Part shown: piece after piece, positions 29,478-36,516 of the stretch | Layout of the letters: the number at the start of each line of letters is the position of its first letter | How positions within the stretch are numbered: position 1 is the first letter of the stretch | Assembly (NCBI RefSeq): GCF_963664965.1 | Contig: NZ_OY761823.1 | Location: 3,118,001-3,182,000, forward strand | DNA: 64,000 nt | Direction of reading: 5' to 3' | From: an uncultured Pseudodesulfovibrio sp. | GTDB lineage: Bacteria > Desulfobacterota > Desulfovibrionia > Desulfovibrionales > Desulfovibrionaceae | Program-made: the position numbers and the translations under genes | Notes under the pieces: generated by a model | Seen by the model: the letters and a program-made list of their open reading frames with translations, nothing else | Databases searched by the model: none | What the model was told of the DNA's origin: nothing

Positions 29478-29560
29478 TCCGCGCGGGTTCCCGCGAGCAG
29501 ATTCCGCCATCACTCCGGCCGCCGGACTTCGGCAAAATGTCAACGCAACAAGGAGAGCAT

Positions 29561-29935
29561 ATGAGCACTCAATTATCATTCACCAAGCAGGAGCAGGGAG
29601 CCCGTAGTCGGTTCCGCGAGTTGCTGACCCAGGCCGAATCAACGGAAGACGTGAAGAAGTTCTTCTATCAGACGGTGCGGGATCTACTCGTGGACGTCTG
29701 CGACTCGCTACCCGTTTTCAACATTCCAGATGTGCAACTCGACTTGAGTCGGGGCGAGGGCTACTCGCTCTCGGACCGCCTGATGGACGAGGCGGACCTG
29801 AGCAACCTGATGCACGGTTCCGACCTGGATGACATCCTGAAGCGCTTGTCGAAAAACGCATGGAACCGTTACCACCAATTGGAAAAGAATCCGGCCAGGA
29901 GCGAGCAGAAGATCTTCCCCATTCCGGGCAGTTGA
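29561..29935 (+). CDS. Small protein of unknown function paired with the AAA+ ATPase
   Basis: 124 aa from the ATG at 29561, which follows AAGGAGAG by 5 nt; a longer reading frame from 29345 is rejected since it overlaps the AAA+ gene. No family recognised. The sequence looks soluble and helical: an N-terminal helix rich in charge (KQEQGARSRFRELL), a middle segment LPVFNIPDVQLDLSRGEGYS, an acidic patch DEADLSNLMHGSDLDD and a basic helix KRLSKNAWNRYHQLEK. No signal peptide or cysteine. Its spacing from the AAA+ gene suggests a partner or substrate-delivery role, which is inference only. Confidence 0.75.
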   Translation: MSTQLSFTKQEQGARSRFRELLTQAESTEDVKKFFYQTVRDLLVDVCDSLPVFNIPDVQLDLSRGEGYSLSDRLMDEADLSNLMHGSDLDDILKRLSKNAWNRYHQLEKNPARSEQKIFPIPGS

Positions 29936-30101
29936 TCCGTCCATCCCCAGGGGGCATCCGTGCCTCCCGGGGAGGTGCCGTACCGCTTTTTCCCTTGTGA
30001 TTCGGCTTGTCTACTCTTTGGCCATTCGTGTGTGAGCTCCATCTGGCAATCGCCCTCGACGGGCCGAAGGAGGAGTCCGGTCCTGCCCCCCCTGCTTACT
30101 C

Positions 30102-31580
30102 TCACACACCCATGATGCGCTGGGACACCCGGGCAAAATGCAAGCCCTGAATCGCCATTTCAACCACGGTGGAGAGGGCTTTGGGCTTTGTCAAGAGTGT
30201 TTTCAGCACCAGCTTCCAGTAGAGGATGCGGGCGGGTGAGGCGATGCCGACAGCCCACATGCTTTTCAAGAAGGCCTGAACATCCGTCCGGACCATTTTC
30301 CCCCGTGCCGTAGGTGCGTAGGAAGAGAGAAACGTGCTGATCCGGTCATAGTATTCCCTTGGAGAGTACAGCTCTCCCACGAGTTTCTTGTATCCATCCA
30401 GCAGGGCTTCACATCCCATGCGGGGATCGAAGTTCAGGCAGGCATCGGTATTCTCTCCGCTCAATTCGCCAAGCAGTCTCCCTTCGGATTTGAGCCGAGT
30501 CCATAATCTCGTATGCGGCATCGCGTTAAGAACCCCGATCATGGCCGTCACGACCCCGATCTCCTGAATGAATCTGAATTGCTGCCCGAAAATCGACGAG
30601 GTGTCGTTGTCGAAACCCACGATGAAGCCACCCATCACCTGCATGCCGTGTTGGTGAATATTCCTGATCGCCGAGCTGAAATCGGCGGTTACGTTCTGTT
30701 TTTTCCCGCACTCAACCAGGCTCGCCGTGGAGGGTGTTTCAATACCGATGAAAACCTTGTGGAAGTTCGCTGCGCTCATCATTTCCATGAGTTCATCGTC
30801 CTGCGCCAGATTCACACTGGCCTCCGTCATAAGCTTGAATGGGTAATGGTGCAGCCTCTGCCATTCGGCGAGTTTTGGCAAAAACTCCTTCACCCGGGCC
30901 TTGTTACCGATGAAGTTGTCGTCCACGATAAAGACGGTCTCTCTCCATCCTGCATCATAGAGACTTTGAATTTCCCGCAACATCTGATCGGGATTTTTGA
31001 CCCGAGGGCGCCGTCCGTTCATGGCCACAATGTCGCAAAACTCGCAATCAAAGGGGCAGCCTCTGGAATACTGCACCGACATGGAGATATAGTCCTTCAT
31101 CCTCAAGAGGTCCCACGCTGGAAGCGGTGTCGAGTCCAGATCCGGACGTTCGGAGGACTCATACTGTTTTTTTGCCACCCCCTGTTCGAAGTCACGCAAA
31201 AATTCGGGCAGGACGGTTTCGGATTCGCCGATGATAAAATGGTCAACATCAAGAAACTGCTCCAGATGTGACCTGAAGGCCGGGCCTCCCGCGATCACGG
31301 TTTTGCCGGCTTCCCTGGCGCGTTTCATGATTTTCCTCGCGCTGGGAAGCTGCACCATCATGGCGCTGACCATGACAACGTCCGCCCATTCAAGATCGGT
31401 ATTCTCCAGAGGGGCGATATTCGTGTCCACAAGACGTTTTTCCCATCCCGCAGGCAGCATGGACGCAACAGTGAGCAAGCCGAGCGGGGGGAAGGCCGCC
31501 TTTTTTGACACAAAGGACAGTATGCTTTTGAAACTCCAGAATGTATCGGGATAGGCAGGGTAGACCAAAAGAGCTTTCAT
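30102..31580 (-). CDS. B12-binding domain radical-SAM protein with DUF4070-type C-terminus
   Basis: 492 aa. The N-terminal Rossmann-like cobalamin-binding region (1-145, PPLGLLTVASMLPAGWEKRLVDTN) lacks an obvious DxHxxG B12 ligand motif. The radical-SAM core carries CPFDCEFC (Cys175, Cys179, Cys182) for the 4Fe-4S cluster, and the C-terminal DUF4070-like region contains GGFIVGFDNDTSS and MPHTRLWTRL. Related class B radical-SAM proteins methylate or rearrange unactivated carbons, for example in lipids, hopanoids or secondary metabolites; the substrate here is unknown. The start at 31580 is set by GAGGTGAAAAGT just upstream and by conservation in the broken copy at 22706-22822. It is monocistronic and points opposite to the AAA+ pair. 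Confidence 0.88.
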   Translation of the reverse strand: MKALLVYPAYPDTFWSFKSILSFVSKKAAFPPLGLLTVASMLPAGWEKRLVDTNIAPLENTDLEWADVVMVSAMMVQLPSARKIMKRAREAGKTVIAGGPAFRSHLEQFLDVDHFIIGESETVLPEFLRDFEQGVAKKQYESSERPDLDSTPLPAWDLLRMKDYISMSVQYSRGCPFDCEFCDIVAMNGRRPRVKNPDQMLREIQSLYDAGWRETVFIVDDNFIGNKARVKEFLPKLAEWQRLHHYPFKLMTEASVNLAQDDELMEMMSAANFHKVFIGIETPSTASLVECGKKQNVTADFSSAIRNIHQHGMQVMGGFIVGFDNDTSSIFGQQFRFIQEIGVVTAMIGVLNAMPHTRLWTRLKSEGRLLGELSGENTDACLNFDPRMGCEALLDGYKKLVGELYSPREYYDRISTFLSSYAPTARGKMVRTDVQAFLKSMWAVGIASPARILYWKLVLKTLLTKPKALSTVVEMAIQGLHFARVSQRIMGV

Positions 31581-31676
31581 ACTTTTCACCTCATATGCAT
31601 AGTACTCCGATCATGGGAATCGACAACTCAAATCGTGTTATTATTTTGGGAAACAGAAATGGGTCCATCTTGCTTC
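31581..31676 (-). repeat. Upstream region shared with the truncated radical-SAM copy (copy 2)
   Basis: Aligns with 22823-22917 (see that entry). Conservation outside coding sequence marks it as the probable promoter/leader of this gene. Confidence 0.75.
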
Positions 31677-31757
31677 TCACCACATGGTAAAACGTGACAG
31701 CTTATAATCCCTTGAGTCGGAGTCGATCCGCCATCCCTCTCGCCGTCGCATACACGG

Positions 31758-31967
31758 ATGACGACGCAAACAAAGTCGTCGGGGCAAGGCCGGACCGCGA
31801 AGCGTCCGCCCGAAGGGCTCGGCCTTGCGCTGGCGGCTGCTTGCGTCACGCTCGCGGAAAATCGGCGGGAGGGGAAGAAATCGTGCCGCCGGGGCTTGCG
31901 CGAGGGTTTGGTGACGTCGTATGGTGGGGCATATCCATCGGATAATTCCGTAACCAAAAGGAGGTGA
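31758..31967 (+). CDS. Possible small basic protein upstream of the right-end recombinase
   Basis: 69 aa, strongly basic (many Arg and Lys, ending VTKRR), no known family and no clear ribosome-binding site. Its TGA stop (31965-31967) overlaps a GTG (31964) that opens the next small frame, the GTGA arrangement of coupled genes. GC-rich composition could produce such a frame by chance, so this is a weak call. If real it might be an excisionase-like or regulatory peptide of the island. Confidence 0.3.
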   Translation: MTTQTKSSGQGRTAKRPPEGLGLALAAACVTLAENRREGKKSCRRGLREGLVTSYGGAYPSDNSVTKRR

Positions 31968-32101
31968 AACGCATTGACGCGCGTCATAAGTTCGTGACGA
32001 AGTCCGAACTGATGACGCATACGGAAGCCTTTGGCTTCAAGACCTACCGCGCCGTTTTCCAAACAAACGGCCATTTCCAAATCCAAACACACCGGCTGTA
32101 A
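31964..32101 (+). CDS. Possible 45-aa protein upstream of the right-end recombinase
   Basis: Reads VKRIDARHKFVTKSELMTHT and continues with AFGFKTYRAVFQTNGHF to a TAA. The composition looks coding (mixed, aromatic, no low-complexity). Start choice is unclear: GTG at 31964 overlaps the previous stop, while AAGGAGGTG at 31958-31966 would better place a start at the ATT at 31973. No family recognised. It might be a small island regulator or the remnant of a larger gene. Confidence 0.4.
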   Translation: MKRIDARHKFVTKSELMTHTEAFGFKTYRAVFQTNGHFQIQTHRL

Positions 32102-32392
32102 CGCAGCACCCGCCACTGGTGGAATGGCAGGACATCTAGCGCCTGTCATTGCAACACTTCCCCTATGGCTGCCATCTAATCCGCAAGACATAATCGCTTG
32201 TGGGGCAGCACCATTTATTGACTGGGCTTTCCGGAATTTTCTTCCAATGGGAAACAGGCATTCATTCTTCCCGTGACTGGTGATGCGTGGCGGACTTACC
32301 GCCACAGGCAGGTCATCTTCTGGCTAACAGAAGAAGTCCGATCTGCTTTGCTCTGGGGCACTGCCCCGAACTTATAACGGAAGGAGCATTCC
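32102..32392. other. 291-bp non-coding region before the right-end recombinase
   Basis: Contains a 7-bp hairpin GTGGCGG/CCGCCAC (32287-32293/32299-32305, loop ACTTA) about 90 bp before the recombinase gene, and a good GGAAGGAG ribosome-binding site near 32380. No gene is seen. Confidence 0.4.
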
Positions 32393-33352
32393 ATGCGAAA
32401 ATCCAACAGCCTCAACTATGGTGTGAACCGGGCAACCCTGTCCGGTAACAAGTCAAAACAATACCGAATCCGTCAGAACGCCCGACACTTCGTCAAGGTC
32501 TTGCGCCAGACGGGAATGCGTGCCCAGAAATGGACCAAGGTAACGAACAAACATTTTCAACGTGTGGCAAATCACATGCTGGCCGACGGGATTGGACACG
32601 GCAGAATTGCCGAAGTCTTCAGTGCTGCCCGCCACATCTGCCGCGCATATGAAAACAATCGCATCAGCGACAGCAACGCCACATTCGGTATCAAGCGCGG
32701 GGCGATCACCAATCAGACGCCCCGTGCCGCCAAGCCGGAAAAGATAGAAGAATCCCTGACCAGCATGCGGAACGACGCGTCGTATCCGCATGCTGGTCGG
32801 GCGGCTGCACAAATCGAGATCATGTATCAGTTGGGACTTCGACGGGAAGAAGCTGCCAAGCTCGACTTGCCCAATGACTGGAACCGTGAAGAACAGACTC
32901 TGCTTGTTCAATACGGCACCAAAGGGGGCAGGCCCAGAACACTGCATGGATTGTCCGTGCAACAGCAAGACGTCCTTGATCGGGCACAAGAATACGTGTC
33001 CCCTTCAGACAGGAAAGGCATCAATAATCTCATGCCCGAGCATATGGGCGACGAATGGCTACACCGTGTAGACTACGCAGCCCGGAAACATGGCCTGACA
33101 GCCAAAGAAGCAGGTGGAACTCTGCATGGCCTTCGCCATGAACGATTCCATCAAATGTATGTGGAGCACACAGGCTTTGAACCGCCCAATCAGCATGAAA
33201 GCGTTCAGGTGTTCCAGGAGGCGGCTTACGAAGTCGCTGGTGATGAATGGTCCCGGCTCGACAGCGAAGCACGTGACCAAGTCGAAGAAACGGCAGGCCA
33301 TTCCAAAGGACGCCGCGACATATCGAACGCCTATCTTGGCAGTTCCCATTAA
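32393..33352 (+). CDS. Tyrosine recombinase at the right end of the island
   Basis: 319 aa. An N-terminal core-binding region (about 20-95, YRIRQNARHFVKVLRQ) precedes a catalytic domain from about 115. Visible catalytic residues: Arg in MYQLGLRREEAAKL, Lys in YGTKGGRPRT, the HGLRHERFHQ box, AGHSKGRRDIS, and the nucleophile Tyr in SNAYLGS eight residues from the C-terminus-proximal end. GGAAGGAGC lies 8 nt upstream of the ATG. It is only 138 bp from the right att repeat and is unrelated in length and N-terminus to the left integrase. It may be the recombinase of an older element, a partner for excision, or act on other sites. A terminator follows immediately. Confidence 0.88.
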   Translation: MRKSNSLNYGVNRATLSGNKSKQYRIRQNARHFVKVLRQTGMRAQKWTKVTNKHFQRVANHMLADGIGHGRIAEVFSAARHICRAYENNRISDSNATFGIKRGAITNQTPRAAKPEKIEESLTSMRNDASYPHAGRAAAQIEIMYQLGLRREEAAKLDLPNDWNREEQTLLVQYGTKGGRPRTLHGLSVQQQDVLDRAQEYVSPSDRKGINNLMPEHMGDEWLHRVDYAARKHGLTAKEAGGTLHGLRHERFHQMYVEHTGFEPPNQHESVQVFQEAAYEVAGDEWSRLDSEARDQVEETAGHSKGRRDISNAYLGSSH

Positions 33353-33354
33353 CC

Positions 33355-33384
33355 AAAATCCCGCCATCTTCCGGCGGGATTTTT
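33355..33384 (+). terminator. Intrinsic terminator of the right-end recombinase gene
   Basis: An 11-bp stem AAAATCCCGCC/GGCGGGATTTT (33355-33365 with 33373-33383), 7-nt loop, T-rich tail. Confidence 0.85.
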
Positions 33385-33458
33385 CGCGTTGCAAAGTGGG
33401 GCAACATGATGGTACAAAACAATCATCATACGGCGCACTGCCAGTGAAATATTTTATA

Positions 33459-33477
33459 CAATAACAGACTGTTATTG
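33459..33477. repeat. Inverted repeat beside attR
   Basis: CAATAACA and TGTTATTG with a 3-nt spacer, 14 bp left of the right att repeat. Geometry fits a recombinase or accessory-factor binding site, though a simple hairpin is possible. Confidence 0.45.
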
Positions 33478-33490
33478 CGAAAGCGAGTTC

Positions 33491-33511
33491 CGAGTCTTCT
33501 CTTCGGCACCA
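33491..33511 (+). repeat. attR core, second copy of the tRNA-Leu 3' end
   Basis: Identical over 21 bp to 7498-7518. A terminator like that expected for the native tRNA gene follows within 10 bp. Confidence 0.85.
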
Positions 33512-33520
33512 GAATGAAAC

Positions 33521-33553
33521 AAGGGTCACAGCATCAAGCTGTGACCCTTTTTC
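33521..33553 (+). terminator. Displaced terminator of tRNA-Leu(CAG), copy 1
   Basis: A perfect 12-bp stem (33521-33532 with 33538-33549), 5-nt loop ATCAA and T-rich tail, just after the right att repeat. It is nearly identical to 35070-35103. Confidence 0.85.
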
Positions 33554-34091
33554 TTTTTTATCAACCCTGACATAATAATCTTCTTTTCTGCATAATTTGC
33601 CTCACTAAATCTATCGCCGAAAAAACATCAACCGCAAATCACACGCTCCCTAATCACTATTGTTTTCGCCGCGTCTCCCTAGAAATATAGCAATGGCCAC
33701 GGGATAATTACGATAACGACATATTTTGATATATCGTTTGTCCGACGGTGGGTGCCGTATTTCAGCTTGATGTTTGGACGTGAAAACGTGTCATTTGAAA
33801 CAAACGGCAAAGAAATATTTGTTGCTTGGCATGCTAATGCCAACAGAAGCGTTCATATGCAATAAAACTCATGAACGTGCCTTAAGTACGCTTCACCTCC
33901 CACACCACCAGCATAACCCATTGTTAACTTTAAGCATCTCACACACAAAAATCGACACGCAATGACAGATGAATATTTCTGTCACTTAATGTTCTTAACA
34001 AAATGTTTGGGTAGCATCTGTATGCACGACTGGTTGACATACTAATGACAATTATAAAAGATAACGACGAGTATAGGAGCTAAACCAAATA
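33554..34091. other. 538-bp AT-rich region before the transglutaminase-like gene
   Basis: No supported gene; a 63-codon frame at 33774-33965 has no coding character. TTGACA at 34034-34039 followed by an AT-rich stretch may be part of the promoter of the next gene, and TAGGAG near 34074 its ribosome-binding site. Confidence 0.4.
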
Positions 34092-34937
34092 ATGATCAGA
34101 AAAACAATAAGTTATTTATGCTTCATAATGGGATTAACACTATTATGTCTTAATGGAATAGGAATTTTCATTTTCCATCAATACCCATTTGATAATGCCA
34201 ATTTCACAACGGAAACAACGATTGAACGAACTATTGCCTACAAAAATAGCCTTAAAAATCTTCAGAGGGCAAAAGACATGCCCTTTGAAGAAAAAATCAG
34301 GACAGCCATGAATGCTGTCAACTCCGGTATCATTCATTATTGGCCCGACAACAAGACTCAAGACCCTAATCTTCGTGTCCCGTTAAGCAAAAACTTCATC
34401 CTTAATATTCTTTCATATCTTGACCCCTTTTTTGAAAAACTTGGCAACCATCCATTCCTTTTTACAAACTATCAAATCCAAAATCATTTTGACATGTTGG
34501 AGCGTGGTGTTGGCATATGTGGAATGCAATCCATAGCACTCGTTGGATTTCTTGGAGAACTTGATAGTCCTGCATCTATGATAGGTCTAAATGGACACGT
34601 AGTTGTAATGGTTGAATCGCAGGAAGGTGAACCGTATATTCTTGACCCAGACAACGGAATATTAATGCCAATCTCCCTTCAAACAGCCGAGAACAACCCC
34701 GACAGCGTACAAAAATACTACATCAACGGTGGATGTTCTTATGAAACAGCCTGTATGATTTCGGATTTGTATTCATCAAAAGACAATATAGTTGTTGGAG
34801 GTGGGGCTGAAAAATTCAATCCGAATCTCTACAAAATCGAACAAGTCGCAGTATTCATCAAATGGATAATCCCGATAGCCTTGATCGGGACGGGAGCTTT
34901 TTTCCGTATAAGAAAAAATCAGCTCAACTTACCTTGA
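34092..34937 (+). CDS. Membrane-anchored transglutaminase-like cysteine protein
   Basis: 281 aa. An N-terminal membrane helix (about 8-29) and a C-terminal one (about 252-270) flank an extracytoplasmic domain. A Cys-His-Asp set in transglutaminase/papain-like order is visible: Cys143 in GVGICGMQSIAL, His169 in GLNGHVVVMVE and Asp185 in YILDPDNG. Such domains cleave or cross-link peptides, but family assignment is by eye only. Codon use and base composition are far more AT-rich than in surrounding genes, a sign of recent transfer. It is the only gene in the 1.5-kb insert, so its role is probably self-contained, for example surface modification. Confidence 0.6.
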   Translation: MIRKTISYLCFIMGLTLLCLNGIGIFIFHQYPFDNANFTTETTIERTIAYKNSLKNLQRAKDMPFEEKIRTAMNAVNSGIIHYWPDNKTQDPNLRVPLSKNFILNILSYLDPFFEKLGNHPFLFTNYQIQNHFDMLERGVGICGMQSIALVGFLGELDSPASMIGLNGHVVVMVESQEGEPYILDPDNGILMPISLQTAENNPDSVQKYYINGGCSYETACMISDLYSSKDNIVVGGGAEKFNPNLYKIEQVAVFIKWIIPIALIGTGAFFRIRKNQLNLP

Positions 34938-35038
34938 CCGGGTCAAAGTGGCAGAGTATTCATCAAGCAGGAAGAACTCGCCGAAAAGGAATATTTTAAA
35001 ATCAACACATTAAGACAATGTAAAATTCTGAAAAATTA

Positions 35039-35059
35039 CGAATCATCTCTTCGGCACCA
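35039..35059 (+). repeat. Third, degenerate copy of the tRNA-Leu 3' end
   Basis: 19 of 21 positions match 7498-7518, the last 14 (35046-35059) exactly. It is followed by the same terminator as copy 2. Confidence 0.75.
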
Positions 35060-35069
35060 AAAAAGATCA

Positions 35070-35105
35070 AAGGGTCACAGCATCAAGCTGTGACCCCTTT
35101 TCTTT
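35070..35105 (+). terminator. Displaced tRNA-Leu terminator, copy 2
   Basis: A 12-nt left arm (35070-35081), the same ATCAA loop and a T-rich tail, matching 33521-33553 almost base for base. Confidence 0.85.
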
Positions 35106-35337
35106 TGTGCTCAAATCTTTTCTTGTCAGTGTTTCCCATAACTTCTTCGACGCCCGGAACCTGATCCCGCATATTATCCTCTCCCCAAATCATCTCAAGC
35201 TTCTGCAAAGCAGTTTGGACGGGCTACCAAAGACCAGTTCTAACAGATATAAAACGTGCAGAAATTCAACTAAACGTGTAACAGCTTGCGAACGGCCCCA
35301 TACACTTGAAGCCCCCCTTGAAACGGAGACTCTGCGA

Positions 35338-36516
35338 ATGAAGGCATGTTTGTGCAACAGGCGGACCACATGGGTAGTACTGATAGTCATCGCGCTCCTT
35401 CCATTGCCCTCAATCATCAACTACATGCAGCGTTTCATCGTCCGCAACGGCGTTGTGACTGCATTTCGATATGAAGTCCGCGCTCCGATCGACGGAGTGA
35501 TCGACAAGCTCTCTGTCATTCCGGGCACGATTCCCGGAAAAGCGCCGGTCCTGAGGTTGGGCAACAAACGCAAGATGGGGCAGTACGAAACCCTTGAAAA
35601 CGAATTGGCCTCACTTGAAGCGGACCTCGACTACAACAAAAAGAATCTTGCGGAATATCTCGATAAAATAACGCGAGACCTTGACCAGAGTCTCGCCATT
35701 CTCAGCGCCCGCCTGATCGGAGAACAGGCCGCGCACAAGGAATCGGAACATCGCCGCAACCGCACCATACAGCTCGTCACGGCCTCGGTGGCCACGCAGG
35801 AAGATGCGGACCGGGTAGAAGCCGAATACCGAAAGGATGAAGCGCAGGTCAAAACCACCCAACTGGAAATCAAACAACTTGAGCACCGCCGCCGCATGCT
35901 GTCTCAGGGGATGTTCCCCCACAACCTGTCCGACGGCGTCCTACAGGTTCAAAAACGGATAAACGAGCTGCAACAGAACATTCTCGCCTGCAAGAGACGA
36001 ATGAGCGAAGCCGAAACGGATTTTTCCACCGAAGCGATCGCTGTGGAAGCTCTTGAGGAAAACATGAATAACAGGTCTGCCAGAGCCTCCGTGGTTCTCC
36101 CCGATACCGCTGTTGTCTGGGAAATAGACGTGCAGGACGGCATGGAAGTCGCCAAAGGGGACCGGCTTCTATCCTATATCGACCGCAGCAGGCTCATGGT
36201 CGAGGTCGCGGTGGACGACGCCACTCTGGAGCTGGTCACCCCCGGGCTTCCCGTTCGCGTTCGTTTGTTCGGCAGAAGCGACTTCATTGAAGGAAAAGTC
36301 AGCCGGGTCATGGGGTCAGCCGGACTCTGGCACTCCAACCTGTTTGCAGCCACACTCAAAGCCAGATCGTTTCGCGACGGGCGTGTGCTTGTCCAGATAG
36401 AGGACGACCGACTCTTCAACGAGGTGGGAAAATTTTGCGGAGTTGGCCGAACAGCTTATGCGGAATTTGAAGGAATCGGACTCTTCGAGCAATACTTCGG
36501 AGCATTTCTGCGATGA
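35338..36516 (+). CDS. HlyD-like periplasmic adaptor / membrane fusion protein
   Basis: 392 aa from the ATG at 35338 (GGAGA about 8 nt upstream); an upstream in-frame stretch to 35107 crosses the tRNA terminator and is rejected. One membrane helix (about 10-30) anchors a periplasmic part: a first half-lipoyl segment (VRAPIDGVIDKLSVIPGT), a long coiled-coil hairpin (about 85-240), the second half-lipoyl segment (VWEIDVQDGMEVAKGDRLLSYID) and a beta-barrel-like end. Such adaptors join inner-membrane pumps or glycan synthases to the outer membrane; no ABC or RND pump and no TolC gene is nearby. Its stop overlaps the next gene by 4 nt, so its partner is probably the CDF-like protein. Confidence 0.85.
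   Translation: MKACLCNRRTTWVVLIVIALLPLPSIINYMQRFIVRNGVVTAFRYEVRAPIDGVIDKLSVIPGTIPGKAPVLRLGNKRKMGQYETLENELASLEADLDYNKKNLAEYLDKITRDLDQSLAILSARLIGEQAAHKESEHRRNRTIQLVTASVATQEDADRVEAEYRKDEAQVKTTQLEIKQLEHRRRMLSQGMFPHNLSDGVLQVQKRINELQQNILACKRRMSEAETDFSTEAIAVEALEENMNNRSARASVVLPDTAVVWEIDVQDGMEVAKGDRLLSYIDRSRLMVEVAVDDATLELVTPGLPVRVRLFGRSDFIEGKVSRVMGSAGLWHSNLFAATLKARSFRDGRVLVQIEDDRLFNEVGKFCGVGRTAYAEFEGIGLFEQYFGAFLR

Larger units (their letters stand above)
7498..33511. mobile_element. 26-kb genomic island inserted in tRNA-Leu(CAG)
   Basis: It is bounded by perfect 21-bp copies of the tRNA-Leu 3' end. A DUF6538-type integrase lies just inside the left end and a second tyrosine recombinase just inside the right end. 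The native-looking tRNA terminator now sits beyond the right repeat (33521-33552), while a different terminator carried by the island (7531-7568) serves the tRNA. Cargo: cyclic glucan synthase, MscS channel, small stress-type proteins, an IS3-family element, CheB-CheR-PAS/kinase pair, AAA+ ATPase, radical-SAM protein. No conjugation or phage structural genes are visible, so it is an integrative island that probably needs help to move. Confidence 0.85.
33512..35059. mobile_element. 1.5-kb AT-rich insert between two tRNA-end/terminator copies
   Basis: Both ends carry the tRNA-Leu 3' end followed by the same terminator (33491-33552 and 35039-35103); the distal att copy has two mismatches in 21 bp. 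The DNA between is much more AT-rich than either flank and encodes one transglutaminase-like protein. It has no recombinase, so it looks like the remnant of an earlier or tandem insertion at the same tRNA site. Confidence 0.65.

Noticed and set aside
30000-30100. GC-rich repeat-like stretch after the 124-aa gene as a terminator
   Set aside because: The hairpins possible here are short and imperfect and have no T-tract in the right place.
32108-32135. CCCGCCACTG-like stretch resembling the end of a cobalamin riboswitch, near the radical-SAM gene
   Set aside because: The required upstream conserved elements (GCCAGGAGACCTGCC-type box, GGTG..AATCC) are absent and the orientation is away from the B12-binding gene.
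31628-32305. 225-codon minus-strand frame upstream of the radical-SAM gene
   Set aside because: It overlaps the conserved upstream region and the small + strand frames, and has no family resemblance; the composition reflects GC-rich DNA.
33774-33965. 63-codon frame in the AT-rich insert
   Set aside because: No ribosome-binding site and no coding-like composition; likely chance.
7498-35059. A hidden anti-phage or CRISPR system in the island
   Set aside because: No regularly spaced repeats, Cas, restriction-modification, retron or toxin-antitoxin motifs were recognised. The AAA+ pair and the transglutaminase-like gene remain only speculative candidates.
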